From positions 62,001-126,000 of the forward strand of contig NZ_KB905548.1 of assembly GCF_000380965.1 (NCBI RefSeq): a DNA stretch of 64,000 nucleotides, in the 5' to 3' direction. Shown in pieces: positions 45,755 through 54,862 of the stretch. Both the position numbers and the translations under genes were made by a program. Position 1 is the stretch's first letter; each line of letters opens with the position of its first letter. Below the pieces are notes generated by a model that saw only the letters and a program-made list of their open reading frames with translations, was not told the DNA's origin and ran no database searches. Source of the stretch: Paenibacillus ginsengihumi DSM 21568. Its GTDB lineage: Bacteria; Bacillota; Bacilli; Paenibacillales; NBRC-103111.

Positions 45755-46608
45755 AAGATTTTCGCAACAACGTTAAGCCGAACTGGTGCCCGGGCTGTGG
45801 TGATTTCTCGGTGCAGGCCGCGATTCAAAGAGCAGCCGCGAACGTCGGCTTGGAGCCGGAGCAGCTGGCTGTTGTTTCGGGGATCGGATGCTCCGGACGT
45901 ATCTCCGGATACATTAACGCCTACGGGCTCCACGGCGTGCACGGCCGCGCATTGCCGATCGCGCAGGGGCTGAAGATGGCCAACCGCGATCTGACGGTCA
46001 TCGCGGCCGGCGGCGACGGCGACGGATTCGCGATCGGCATGGGCCACACGGTTCACGCGATTCGCCGCAACATCAACATTACTTATATCGTAATGGACAA
46101 CCAGATCTACGGCTTGACCAAAGGACAAACGTCGCCGCGGAGCGCGGAAGGCTTCAAGACGAAGTCGACGCCGAGCGGCTCGATCGAGAGCGCATTGTCG
46201 CCGCTTGAAGTTGCCTTGGCCGCAGGCGCGACGTTCGTCGGCCAATCGTTCTCCAGCAACCTGAAGCAGCTGACGTCGCTGATCGAAGAAGGCCTGAAGC
46301 ATGAGGGCTTCTCGTTCATCAACGTATTCAGCCCTTGCGTGACGTTCAACAAAGTGAACACGTACGAATGGTTCAAGGAGCATGTCGTTGATCTGGCAGA
46401 TTCGCCGGATTACGATCCGTCCAACCGGATCATGGCCATGACCAAAATCATGGAAACAAACAGCATGCTGACCGGTTTGATCTATCAGGACAAGAGCAAG
46501 CCCAGCTATGAGAATATGGTCGCCGGCTTTAAGAAAGAGCCGCTGGTTCATCAAGATCTGAAGCTGAGCGAAGAAGACTTCAACAAGCTGGTCGCCGAAT
46601 TCAAATAA
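45742..46608 (+). CDS. korB: 2-oxoacid:ferredoxin oxidoreductase, beta subunit
   Basis: Thiamine-diphosphate-binding subunit paired with KorA. CPGCGDF near the N terminus, and the ThDP motif GGDGDGFAIGMGHTVHAIRRN (split here: GGDGDGFAIG ... MDNQIYGLTKGQ). 288 residues. The ATG at 45742 follows CAGGAG inside the korA end. No ferredoxin subunit is encoded, as usual for the two-subunit type. Confidence 0.93.
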   Translation: MATLKDFRNNVKPNWCPGCGDFSVQAAIQRAAANVGLEPEQLAVVSGIGCSGRISGYINAYGLHGVHGRALPIAQGLKMANRDLTVIAAGGDGDGFAIGMGHTVHAIRRNINITYIVMDNQIYGLTKGQTSPRSAEGFKTKSTPSGSIESALSPLEVALAAGATFVGQSFSSNLKQLTSLIEEGLKHEGFSFINVFSPCVTFNKVNTYEWFKEHVVDLADSPDYDPSNRIMAMTKIMETNSMLTGLIYQDKSKPSYENMVAGFKKEPLVHQDLKLSEEDFNKLVAEFK

Positions 46609-46621
46609 ATAGGTAGCAGCT

Positions 46622-46656
46622 AATGATCCGATGCGAGGCATCGGATCATTTTTTGT
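46622..46656 (+). terminator. Terminator after korB
   Basis: Perfect 13-bp stem AATGATCCGATGC/GCATCGGATCATT with a 3-nt loop, followed by TTTT. Confidence 0.9.
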
Positions 46657-46660
46657 TGTT

Positions 46661-46692
46661 ACAGAAAGTTTAACTTCGCTAAAGGATTAAAG
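46661..46692 (+). repeat. Family C repeat, truncated copy C3
   Basis: CAGAAAGTTTAACTTCGC... matches the first ~30 bp of C2 (38497) and then diverges, losing the second arm of the hairpin. Confidence 0.6.
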
Positions 46693-46778
46693 CCTTTTTC
46701 ATATGAAAGAAATATTGGAAGCAAGTATGCAATATCAAAATGTTGTCAAAGATGGTCGAAGGGAATGTCGCCATTATT

Positions 46779-46787
46779 TGCTATAAT
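46779..46787 (+). promoter_or_regulatory. Extended -10 promoter of pduL
   Basis: TGC-TATAAT at 46779-46787, 33 nt before the start. No clear -35. Confidence 0.5.
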
Positions 46788-46819
46788 AGAGAACGAATAA
46801 GCAAAGGAGCGTGTAAACG

Positions 46820-47389
46820 ATGAAGCGCGTGCCAGTAGGCGTATCAGCTAGACATATTCATCTATCGAAAGAGCATATCGATCAGCTGTTCGGTCCCGGA
46901 TATGAGCTTCGGGTAATGAAGGAATTATCCCAGCCGGGGCAATTCGCCGCGGAGGAGACCGTTGCCGTGGTCGGGCCGAAGGGCCGCTTCGATAAGGTTC
47001 GTATCCTCGGTCCGGCTCGCGGGAGATCGCAGCTCGAAGTATCCCGCACGGATGCGTTCCAGCTCGGGCTTCAGCCGCCTGTGCGCGAATCCGGCAATAT
47101 TGACGGGACGCCGGGAATCAAGGTGATCGGGCCAGCCGGGGAGGTCGAACTGCCGGAAGGCGTCATCGTCGCGGCGAGACATATTCATTTTCATACCGAT
47201 GATGCGGCCAAATGGGGGATTACCGACAAGCAGAAGCTGTCTGTCCGGGTCGAAGGGGAACGGTCGGTGATATTCGAGAACGTCATCGCCCGCGTCTCGG
47301 ATCAGTTTGCGCTCGATATGCACATCGATACAGACGAGGCGAACGCAGCCGGGGTAAAGACCGGCGATTGGGCGACCATTTTGCCGTGA
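46820..47389 (+). CDS. pduL: PduL-type phosphate propanoyltransferase / phosphotransacylase
   Basis: Converts acyl-CoA and phosphate to acyl phosphate. The 189-residue protein has both PduL zinc-binding histidine motifs, VGVSARHIHLS (~7-17) and VAARHIHFHTDD (~117-128). It stands alone: no microcompartment shell genes are near, and it lacks the N-terminal encapsulation peptide of shell-bound PduL. A role as a Pta substitute in acetate metabolism is an inference. ATG behind AAAGGAG. Confidence 0.9.
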   Translation: MKRVPVGVSARHIHLSKEHIDQLFGPGYELRVMKELSQPGQFAAEETVAVVGPKGRFDKVRILGPARGRSQLEVSRTDAFQLGLQPPVRESGNIDGTPGIKVIGPAGEVELPEGVIVAARHIHFHTDDAAKWGITDKQKLSVRVEGERSVIFENVIARVSDQFALDMHIDTDEANAAGVKTGDWATILP

Positions 47390-47513
47390 ATCGAAGCCGG
47401 ATCGTTCCAAGGCAGACAATTCTTTTGAAACGTCAGCGCGAAGCATGATATAATAGACTGCATGATGTTTTGTGGACCATCAGCTAAAGCGCTGAAGTTT
47501 CAGGAGGAAAGCC

Positions 47514-48983
47514 ATGAAGAGCAAATCTGAAAAAGATTATTCGATATATTTCCAGCCTCCTTCCCTTTCCGATGCGAAGAAACGGGGGAAGGAAGAGATT
47601 CAGGTTCATTACGATTTTGAAATCCCCGACGAGCTGAAGGAGATCGGCAAGGACCAGTATTACTTGATCCAGACGTACGGCTGCCAGATGAACGAGCACG
47701 ATACGGAGACGATCATGGGCATGCTGGAGCAGATGGGATACCGCCCGACGCAGGATCGCAAGCAGGCCGATATCATTCTGCTTAACACATGCGCCGTGCG
47801 CGAGAACGCGGAGGACAAAGTGTTTGGCGAGCTCGGCCACTTGAAGCATCTCAAGCTGGAGAAGCCTTCGCTGCTGCTCGGCGTATGCGGCTGTATGTCG
47901 CAGGAGGAATCCGTCGTCAACCGGATTCTTCAGAAGCACCCGTTCGTCGATCTGATCTTCGGCACGCACAACATTCACCGCCTGCCGCACCTGATCAAGG
48001 AAGCCATGTTCAGCAAGGAGATGGTGATCGAGGTCTGGTCCAAGGAAGGCGACATCATCGAGAACATGCCGAAGAAGCGCGAAGGCATCAAGGCATGGGT
48101 CAATATAATGTACGGCTGCGACAAGTTTTGCACGTACTGTATTGTGCCGTATACCCGCGGCAAGGAGCGGAGCCGCCGGCCGCAGGACGTCATCGCCGAG
48201 GTGCGCGAGCTGGCGCGGCAAGGCTTCAAGGAGATCATGCTGCTTGGCCAGAACGTCAACGCCTACGGCAAAGATTTCGAGGATATCGATTACCGGTTCG
48301 GCGATTTGATGGACGATATCCGCAAGATCGATCTGCCGCGGGTACGCTTTACGACGTCGCATCCGCGCGATTTCGACGATCATCTGATCGAGGTGCTGGC
48401 CCGCAAAGGCAACCTGATGGAGCATATTCATCTGCCGGTGCAGTCAGGCAATAATGAAATTTTGAAGCGCATGAGCCGCAAATATACGCGCGAGCATTAC
48501 TTGGAGCTTGTCCGCAAAATTAAAGCGGCGATTCCGGATGTCGTATTGACGACCGATATTATCGTCGGTTTCCCGGGAGAGACGGAGGAGCAGTTCGAGG
48601 ATACACTGTCGCTGGTGAAGGAAGTTCGTTACGACAGCGCGTTTACGTTCATCTATTCCCCGAGAGAAGGAACGCCTGCCGCAGGCATGGAGGACAACGT
48701 GCCTTACGAGGTGAAGCGGGACCGGCTGATCCGGCTGAACGAAGTGTTGAATGCGATCAGCAAGGAGAGCAACGAGCGGCTGAAGGGCCAGATTGTGGAA
48801 GTGCTGGTCGACGGAGAGAGCAAGAACAACGCCGCCGTCCTGGCCGGACGGACGCGCACGAACAAGCTCGTCCATTTCGAAGGCCCGAAGGAGCTGATCG
48901 GGCAATTCGTTCAGGTGAAAATTACGGAAACGCCGACCTTCTATCTCAAAGGCGATTGGGTGCGCGAAGCCGTCGCCAACTAA
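47514..48983 (+). CDS. miaB: tRNA-2-methylthio-N6-dimethylallyladenosine synthase MiaB
   Basis: Radical-SAM methylthiotransferase acting on i6A37 of tRNA. 489 residues: an N-terminal extension of ~60, the UPF0004 domain ([24 protein letters not shown]), the radical-SAM CxxxCxxC at C202/C206/C209 (CDKFCTYC) and a C-terminal TRAM domain. ATG behind CAGGAGG. Followed by ymcA as in B. subtilis. Confidence 0.96.
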   Translation: MKSKSEKDYSIYFQPPSLSDAKKRGKEEIQVHYDFEIPDELKEIGKDQYYLIQTYGCQMNEHDTETIMGMLEQMGYRPTQDRKQADIILLNTCAVRENAEDKVFGELGHLKHLKLEKPSLLLGVCGCMSQEESVVNRILQKHPFVDLIFGTHNIHRLPHLIKEAMFSKEMVIEVWSKEGDIIENMPKKREGIKAWVNIMYGCDKFCTYCIVPYTRGKERSRRPQDVIAEVRELARQGFKEIMLLGQNVNAYGKDFEDIDYRFGDLMDDIRKIDLPRVRFTTSHPRDFDDHLIEVLARKGNLMEHIHLPVQSGNNEILKRMSRKYTREHYLELVRKIKAAIPDVVLTTDIIVGFPGETEEQFEDTLSLVKEVRYDSAFTFIYSPREGTPAAGMEDNVPYEVKRDRLIRLNEVLNAISKESNERLKGQIVEVLVDGESKNNAAVLAGRTRTNKLVHFEGPKELIGQFVQVKITETPTFYLKGDWVREAVAN

Positions 48984-49110
48984 CCGGTTCATCGGAGGAC
49001 GGTTGGCAGGCGCTCGCCTTTAAAGGCGCGTTGTCCGTGTCAGCGCGCGATTCGCGATTCGATACGCGGATGAGAGAAGGATTCATAGAAACTGGAAGGG
49101 GCAATATGCG

Positions 49111-49554
49111 ATGACCACCGTTAAACGCACCAGCTGCGGTATGGAGCAGTATACGAACACGGAAATGATCGTTCGCCAAGATATTTTGGCCAAGGCGAAG
49201 GAATTGGCCGATCTGCTGGCAACCTCCAGCGAGGTGCAGTTTTTCCAGCAGGCGGAGCGGCAAATTGCCGGTAACGATCATGTCCAGACGCTGATCAGCC
49301 AGATCAAGAAGAAGCAGAAGGAGATCGTCGCTTTCGAGAAATTCGAGAACCGGGCCATGGTGGAGAAGATCGAGAAGGAGATCGACGCGCTGCAGGACGA
49401 GCTGGACAGCGTACCAATCGTCAGCCAGTTCAAGCAATCCCAGGAAGATATCAATTACTTGCTGCAGCTCGTCATGAGCGTGATCCGCGATTCGTTGTCG
49501 GAGAAGATCAACGTCGAATCCGGCTCCGTCGCCCGTACGTCCTGCAGCGAGTAA
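49111..49554 (+). CDS. ricA: RicA (YmcA) family regulator
   Basis: A 147-residue all-helical YlbF/YmcA protein. In B. subtilis RicA forms a complex with RicF and RicT that carries Fe-S clusters and affects RNase Y-dependent mRNA maturation, biofilm and sporulation. Cys residues near the N terminus (RTSCGME) and the C terminus (RTSCSE) fit cluster binding. ATG behind GAAGGGG. It is the last gene in Bacillus order; cotE-mutS-mutL do not follow. Confidence 0.88.
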   Translation: MTTVKRTSCGMEQYTNTEMIVRQDILAKAKELADLLATSSEVQFFQQAERQIAGNDHVQTLISQIKKKQKEIVAFEKFENRAMVEKIEKEIDALQDELDSVPIVSQFKQSQEDINYLLQLVMSVIRDSLSEKINVESGSVARTSCSE

Positions 49555-49592
49555 GCGGAGATATGGCATACGGCAACAGAATGCACTCGGAA

Positions 49593-49632
49593 GGAACGCA
49601 CAGTCCCCAGTTAGGGGCGGCGTTCCTTTTTT
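49593..49632 (+). terminator. Terminator after ricA
   Basis: GGAACGC/GCGTTCC outer stem with inner CCCC/GGGG, then six Ts. Confidence 0.8.
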
Positions 49633-49651
49633 GCGTGGGTCAAAGCCAGAA

Positions 49652-49697
49652 AAAGCAAGCCCGGCCACACCGTTTTCGGATGCGTCCGGGCTTTGCT
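49652..49697 (-). terminator. Terminator of the minus-strand FAD protein gene
   Basis: On the minus strand AAGCCCGG pairs with CCGGGCTT, followed by GCTTTTTCT. Confidence 0.65.
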
Positions 49698-49715
49698 GCG
49701 TTCCGGCAGAGGGCT

Positions 49716-50285
49716 TTAAGACTTCTTGGCCACGTCATGGTCGACGTAGCGCTCGCCGTTCAGCTCGCTAATAATGTTGATGGCGACTTTGGCGCCGTCT
49801 CCCGCGGTGATGATCGTATGTAAGCTGACGCCAGCGGCGGCTCCGGCGGCCCATACGTTGGCCACGTTCGTTCGTCCGTCCGGGCCTGCGTCAATGACGG
49901 TTTTGACCCGCGGCTCCGTGCCCGGCTTGAGCTGAACGCCCAACTGCTCGGCCAGGTCAGTCAAGAGACCGGTAGCCAGAATGACGTGCTTCGCTTCGAC
50001 CGTATGCCCGTCCTCGGTGACAAGCTTGACGCCTTCCGAGGTCGGCTCTCCGCCCGTCACTTTGCCCCGAATGTATTCTGCGCCGAATTTGGCCGCCTGC
50101 TTCTTGCCGAGCTCGAACAGCTCGTCGCCGCCGATCTCCTCTACGCCGTAATGGTTTTCCACCCAGGCTCGTTTCGTAATGCTGGCATCGTTATCGATGA
50201 CAACCGTTTTTTTGCCTGCTTTGGCCGCGAACAGGGCAGCGCTCGAACCGGCCGGACCGGCTCCGACAATGGCGATATCGTACAT
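49716..50285 (-). CDS. Half-size thioredoxin-reductase-like FAD protein
   Basis: A 189-residue protein with the FAD motif AIVGAGPAGSSAALFAAKAG near the N terminus and HVILATG (~103), and a TrxR-like C terminus. It lacks the NADPH domain and the redox CxxC of thioredoxin reductases. The usual second FAD motif (AAGD) reads VWAAGAAAG, so the Asp that normally contacts FAD is missing. Whether it binds FAD is therefore uncertain. Ribosome binding site AAAGGAG. First minus-strand gene of the window. Confidence 0.8.
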   Translation of the reverse strand: MYDIAIVGAGPAGSSAALFAAKAGKKTVVIDNDASITKRAWVENHYGVEEIGGDELFELGKKQAAKFGAEYIRGKVTGGEPTSEGVKLVTEDGHTVEAKHVILATGLLTDLAEQLGVQLKPGTEPRVKTVIDAGPDGRTNVANVWAAGAAAGVSLHTIITAGDGAKVAINIISELNGERYVDHDVAKKS

Positions 50286-50318
50286 GGTTCAACAACTCCT
50301 TTTCAGGTATTTATATAC

Positions 50319-50347
50319 ATAGTAAATAATAATGTTTGTAAAGTCAA
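50319..50347 (-). promoter_or_regulatory. Promoter of the minus-strand FAD protein gene
   Basis: On the minus strand TTGACT (50347-50342), a 17-nt spacer and TACTAT (50324-50319), ~35 nt before the start codon. Confidence 0.6.
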
Positions 50348-50438
50348 TGGCGAATTAATTCGGTATAATTTGCAGTCACGGCTACCACAATAACATTGTT
50401 GCCTGACAGTTCAAATCCATTGAGAGGAGGGGAACGGC

Positions 50439-50678
50439 ATGGCGAGAATTGCCGTAGAGAACAGTCTGCAAAGCGTCAAGGAGGCGCTGCAGCAAAGCGG
50501 CCACGATGTCGTATCCATGGAAGGCGGAGGTCTGGAAGGCTGCGATTGCTGCGTCATCTCCGGACAGGACAAGAATGTAATGGGAATGGCCGAAACGGCG
50601 ACGCAGGCGTCTGTCATCAATGCGCAGGGCATGACTGCCGAGGAAGTGCTGCAGCAGGTGAACCAGCGCCTCCAATGA
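50439..50678 (+). CDS. ykuS: UPF0180 family protein YkuS
   Basis: A 79-residue protein of the YkuS/UPF0180 family: MARIAVENSLQSVKEALQQ, a GCDCCVISGQDKNVMGM core and SVINAQGMTAEEVLQQV. The two adjacent Cys are typical. Function unknown. ATG behind GAGAGGAGGGG. Divergent from the FAD protein gene. Confidence 0.9.
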   Translation: MARIAVENSLQSVKEALQQSGHDVVSMEGGGLEGCDCCVISGQDKNVMGMAETATQASVINAQGMTAEEVLQQVNQRLQ

Positions 50679-50734
50679 TATACGAACCGCCTGCTGACGA
50701 GATGACTCGGGCTGCTCTCCAACCCGAGCCGCTA

Positions 50735-50771
50735 AATCCCCGTTCCGCCTGGAACGGGGATTGTTTTTTGG
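50735..50771 (+). terminator. Terminator after ykuS
   Basis: AATCCCCGTTCC/GGAACGGGGATT perfect 12-bp stem with a 4-nt loop, then GTTTTTTG. Confidence 0.9.
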
Positions 50772-50864
50772 CGCATGCCCCGTTGGGCGCGGCTTTGAAG
50801 CGATCGGCAGGGAGGGGCCGTCACGCCGCAGCCTGCCGCCTGCGGCTGCGACAAGGGCTTGTCC

Positions 50865-51082
50865 CGTCCCTGACGGCCCCGGCAAACAAGCAGCGTACCG
50901 AAGGCGACGGCCTGTGGCGAAGGATTCGTTCGTCGCGGCTTCCCATGCCTTGGCGGGAGGGAGCGAGATAAGGGCAGCCCCGTCCCCGACGGTCCCGGCA
51001 AACAAGCAGCGTACCGAAGGCGACGGCCTGTGGCAAAGGATTCGTCGCGGCTTCCTATGCCTTGGCGGGAGGGAGCGGCTTT
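50865..51082 (+). repeat. Direct duplication, period 116 bp
   Basis: Two near-identical ~100-bp copies, 50865-50967 and 50981-51082, starting CGTCCC(T/C)GACGG and ending GGCGGGAGGGAGCG. They differ by a 4-bp indel (TTCG) and a few substitutions. Frames through it exist on both strands but none has a good ribosome binding site, so I treat it as non-coding. Confidence 0.75.
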
Positions 51083-51231
51083 GCTCCGATTTTGCTTTCG
51101 GGAGTATAATGGGGACGAATAGACTGTTTTGAAAATGGGCTGTTGATGCGCAGCAATTTTCAATACTGAAGTGACGACGGATGAGAAGGATTGGCTCTTC
51201 TTGGTCGTCGGGGTGGAGAGGAGCGGAAGTC

Positions 51232-52779
51232 ATGCACGCGGTTACCGCGGAGGAAATGAGAGAAATCGATCGATATGTCATTGAACAGCTCGGCATTCCC
51301 GCGCTCGTGCTGATGGAAAATGCCGGGCGGGCGGTGGCGGAGGAGGTCATGCGTCTCTCCGGCGGGGTCAAAGGCCGCTGGCTCATTGCAGTCGGCAAAG
51401 GCAATAACGGCGCAGACGGCATTGTAGCGGCCCGGCATCTGAAGGATGCGGGCTACGACGTGCATCTGCTCTATGCTGCGAGTCGAGCTACGCTGCGGGG
51501 AGAAGCCGCCGTTCAGCGCGATATCGCAGAGCGGTGCGGCTTGCCTTCGGCGGATTTCGACGCTTCCCGGTCGATCGATTGGAGCGGGTACAGCGGCATC
51601 GTCGACGCGCTGCTAGGAACAGGCAGCCGGGGGGCGCCGCGGGATGCTTATGCGGAGCTGATTCGGCAAGCTAACGGCAGCGGTCTGCCGATCGTCGCGG
51701 TCGATATCCCGAGTGGACTTGATGCGGATACCGGCGCGGTGAGCGATCCCTGCATCCGGGCGATTGTCACGGTGGCGCTTGCCTTCACGAAGCGGGGGCT
51801 GGAGCAGCACCCCGGCGCGGAGTACGCCGGCCGCACCGTGGTCCGGTACATCGGGATTCCTCCGGCGCTGGCGGACTCGTTCGGGGTGAACGTATTCACG
51901 ACTTCAGAACAGATCGTGCAGGAGAAGCTGGATCTTCCCGGATGGCTGCAGCGAAAGGAGAATACGCACAAAGGAACGTACGGGCATCTTGTCCTTGCCG
52001 CAGGCAGCCGGAATATGAGCGGCGCCGGACTGCTGTGCGCCAAAGCGGCGCTTCGCTCCGGCGCCGGGCTGGCGACATGGGCGATGCCGGACGTGCTCGT
52101 GCCAATCGCGGCGGGGCGCGTGCCGGAAGTGATGCTGGCGGGGCTTGCCCCAGACGGAGAAGCGGCGCATCCCGCGGGCGGCTGGGAGGGCATCCCGGCG
52201 GAAGCGCTGGCCGCGGTCTGCCGCGGCAAGTCGGCGCTCGTCGTCGGGCCCGGCATGGGCCGCTTCCGCGGCGACAGCCGCTGGCTGCGGGAGCTGTGGG
52301 AGCGGACGGATTGTCCGCTCGTGGCCGATGCGGATGCGCTCAATATGATCGCCGACGCGCCCGACTTCGCCGCATGGAAGCGGCGCAGCGGCGCGGCGGC
52401 GGTGCTGACGCCGCATCCGGGTGAGATGGCGCGCCTGACCGGCCTCCCCGTGCACGAGGTGCAGCGGGACCGCATCGGCCTTGCGCGCCGCTATGCCATC
52501 CAGCACGGCGTAACGCTCGTGCTGAAAGGCTCGCGCACCGTGTGCGCCGCCCCGGACGGCGTCGTGTTCGTGAACACGACGGGCCATCCGGGGATGGCGA
52601 CCGCCGGTGCGGGCGATGTGCTGGCAGGCCTGATCGGCGGCCTGCTCGCACAAGGGCTTGACGCCGGGCGCGCGGCCGCCCTCGGCGTCTATTTGCACGG
52701 CGCGGCGGGGGAACGTGCCGCGGCCAAGCGCAGCAGTCCGGCGGCGCTGATCGCCGGCGACATCGTGGAAGAGCTGTGA
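51232..52779 (+). CDS. nnr: Bifunctional NAD(P)H-hydrate epimerase / ADP-dependent dehydratase
   Basis: Repairs hydrated NAD(P)H. A YjeF_N epimerase domain (~1-215; VGKGNNGADGIVAARHL, DALLGTG, VDIPSGLDADTG) is fused to a ribokinase-like YjeF_C dehydratase domain (~235-510; VLTPHPGEMARLTG, VLKGSRTV, GHPGMATAGAGDVLAG). 515 residues. ATG at 51232 behind GGAGAGGAG. The region from ~52.1 kb is very GC-rich. Confidence 0.95.
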   Translation: MHAVTAEEMREIDRYVIEQLGIPALVLMENAGRAVAEEVMRLSGGVKGRWLIAVGKGNNGADGIVAARHLKDAGYDVHLLYAASRATLRGEAAVQRDIAERCGLPSADFDASRSIDWSGYSGIVDALLGTGSRGAPRDAYAELIRQANGSGLPIVAVDIPSGLDADTGAVSDPCIRAIVTVALAFTKRGLEQHPGAEYAGRTVVRYIGIPPALADSFGVNVFTTSEQIVQEKLDLPGWLQRKENTHKGTYGHLVLAAGSRNMSGAGLLCAKAALRSGAGLATWAMPDVLVPIAAGRVPEVMLAGLAPDGEAAHPAGGWEGIPAEALAAVCRGKSALVVGPGMGRFRGDSRWLRELWERTDCPLVADADALNMIADAPDFAAWKRRSGAAAVLTPHPGEMARLTGLPVHEVQRDRIGLARRYAIQHGVTLVLKGSRTVCAAPDGVVFVNTTGHPGMATAGAGDVLAGLIGGLLAQGLDAGRAAALGVYLHGAAGERAAAKRSSPAALIAGDIVEEL

Positions 52780-52963
52780 CGCGCGCAGGCCGGCGCGGGC
52801 GACTGCGGTCCAGCGCTAAAAAGCCGCCTCCCTCAGCACCTGAGCGGGCAAGAGGGAAGCGGCAACTGGCAGGCCTGAAGCAACTGCTGGCAGGCCTGAA
52901 GCGGCTGGCCCCCGGCAGCCGCGCCGGGCGCGCAGGCTATAGCCGGGAGCAGGCTATATCAAG
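52780..52963. other. Gap between nnr and ytvI, no gene
   Basis: A GC-rich gap between convergent genes with a short direct repeat of GGCAGGCCTGAAGC (two copies near 52868-52902). No clear terminator or coding frame. Confidence 0.5.
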
Positions 52964-54007
52964 CTACAGCTTGATTTGAATCCGGATCAGACCGGCCTGC
53001 TTGAGCGCCTGATAGAAGATGACGATGACCGGCCCCAGGAATAAGCCGGCCACGCCGACCAGCTTGAAGCCGACGTACAGGCTGACCAGCGCGGCGAGAG
53101 CGCTGATGCCGACGGCATCGCCCAATATTTTGGGCTCGACAATGCGCCGGAAGACCGTGATCAGGACGAAGAGCAGCGTCAGCCCGATGGCGGTATGGAT
53201 GTCGCCGACGATCAGATTGTAGATAGCCCATGGCACCAGGACGGAGCCGGTCCCGAGAACGGGCAGCAGATCGACGATCATGATCAGCAGAGCGACGGCC
53301 AGCGGGTAAGGAGTTCCCAATAGCAGCAGTCCCAGCAAGGTGATCAGATAAGTCAGCAGGCTGATCAGAAACTGGGCCCGGATGAAGCCGATAATCGCCT
53401 TCTTCAGATGGACCAGCACGCTTTCAACCTTGGCGACCGATTCCTTGGCGAACAGGCCGAGACTGGCCCGCTTCAGCTGGTCGAGTCCGAAGCTGAACAT
53501 ATAGAGCGCCACGATAAAGACGATAACGAACACGAACAGATTCGGAATCGTCCGGGCTACGTCCAGGAACAGGCCGGAAACGGCGGCAATCAGGCTCTTC
53601 AGCGCGTCCGTCAGCGAATCGACGGAAACGGTCAAGCCTTGTTGGATATAGCCGGCCCACTCTTTAGGAAACATCTGGAACATATCTTCCCGGCCGGTCA
53701 GCGCGCTTTGGATATATAGATCTACATCGTTCAGCAGCAGCGGAATTTTGTTCCAAAACTCCTGCAATTCAAAATACGCTTTCAGCCCGATAAAATAAAA
53801 AGCGGCGAGAAGGCTAATCACACATGCGGTGCAGGCGGCGACGGAGGCGGCCATCCGGTTCAGCCTTAGCGTCTTCATCAGCCAGAGCACGGCGGGTTCA
53901 AGCAGAATCGCAATAATGAGAGCGAGCAAAAACGGAAACCCGACTGTGAACATGGCATACAAGAGAACAGTTCCGACAAGCAGCAGTGCAATCGTTTTCA
54001 GCGGCAC
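52964..54007 (-). CDS. ytvI: AI-2E family transporter, YtvI-like sporulation membrane protein
   Basis: A 347-residue polytopic membrane protein of the AI-2E/PerM family with about 7-8 membrane helices. The conserved C-terminal segment has VDLLPVLGTGSVLVPWAIY, EPKILGDAVGISALAALVSLYVGFKLVG and a final GLFLGPV. YtvI is the sporulation member in Bacillus; other AI-2E paralogues cannot be excluded. GTG start behind GGGGAGA on the minus strand. Confidence 0.85.
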   Translation of the reverse strand: MPLKTIALLLVGTVLLYAMFTVGFPFLLALIIAILLEPAVLWLMKTLRLNRMAASVAACTACVISLLAAFYFIGLKAYFELQEFWNKIPLLLNDVDLYIQSALTGREDMFQMFPKEWAGYIQQGLTVSVDSLTDALKSLIAAVSGLFLDVARTIPNLFVFVIVFIVALYMFSFGLDQLKRASLGLFAKESVAKVESVLVHLKKAIIGFIRAQFLISLLTYLITLLGLLLLGTPYPLAVALLIMIVDLLPVLGTGSVLVPWAIYNLIVGDIHTAIGLTLLFVLITVFRRIVEPKILGDAVGISALAALVSLYVGFKLVGVAGLFLGPVIVIFYQALKQAGLIRIQIKL

Positions 54008-54116
54008 GCGATCGTCTCCCCAGGCTCCAGGCTTCGTTAAACTCCATATTTTTCATTATAGTGCCGGATAACGGGAGTTTCAACGAATCGGGCCAGTCGG
54101 CCGCTCATTGAATCAC

Positions 54117-54611
54117 TTAGCCGGGCAGCGGCGTCGGCGTCGGTTCGGCGTAGCCTTTGCTGTAGGAAGCGTCGATCGTCCGGCGAATGTCCGCGTTAGA
54201 CTTGCCCTGCTGCTTGTAAGCGGCCGCCTTGACGGCAATTTCCAGACATACGCCGCAGCGTGTCGCATGATAGTCCCATACGACCGCCCCGTCCGCGGAT
54301 ACTTCCCGGATGAAGCAGTTCAAGTTGCTGATGTGGCCGGCGCTCTCGCCGCAGCCGCAGTAGCAGGGCATGCCGCCGAGCAGCTCCATATGGGCTGCAG
54401 CGAGGCTGTACACTCGCTTGACCTGCTCCGGCTGCGTATCCAAAAAGCCGGGCAGTTGATCCGGGGAGGCCGTCTTCTCCTGCAAATCCCCGTTTTCCGC
54501 CATATGCGGATGGCCGGCATGACCCCCGGATGAATTGGCCTGCCCGGAACAGCCGACTCCCGCGCCGAGGAAGACGGCCACTAGCGCAATCATCGATAAT
54601 CGTCGTAACAT
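54117..54611 (-). CDS. PCYCGC-motif lipoprotein
   Basis: A 164-residue predicted lipoprotein: a signal peptide with Cys ~21 (AGVGC, an imperfect lipobox), a His-rich stretch, then GGMPCYCGCGESAGH followed by NLNCF and ATRCGVCL. The many Cys/His residues suggest metal or redox binding, but no function is known to me. ATG at 54611 behind GGGGGTG on the minus strand; a GTG two codons upstream is possible. Confidence 0.8.
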   Translation of the reverse strand: MLRRLSMIALVAVFLGAGVGCSGQANSSGGHAGHPHMAENGDLQEKTASPDQLPGFLDTQPEQVKRVYSLAAAHMELLGGMPCYCGCGESAGHISNLNCFIREVSADGAVVWDYHATRCGVCLEIAVKAAAYKQQGKSNADIRRTIDASYSKGYAEPTPTPLPG

Positions 54612-54617
54612 AAGCAC

Positions 54618-54862
54618 ACCCCCAATTGTTCAACGCACAGGTTCAGGTCTATCTTATCACGAATCCGCAAAATCGATCGCTACTTACGGGACAAATGTGC
54701 TTTTTCTGTAAGAAACACGTCTATCGATGCCTATTCAAGGATGATCGATCGCGGTTGCCGAAAAAAACAGGAACGTCTTGCCGCTGCGATACGTCGTTTA
54801 TATAGGATTGCTGCAAAGCTTGCAGCAACAACCAACATCGCGAGAGAGCGCAGGGGGATAAC
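54618..54862. other. Divergent promoter gap, no gene
   Basis: 245 bp between the divergent lipoprotein and acetyltransferase genes. It is less GC-rich than the genes around it. No consensus promoter that I would defend on either strand. Confidence 0.4.
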
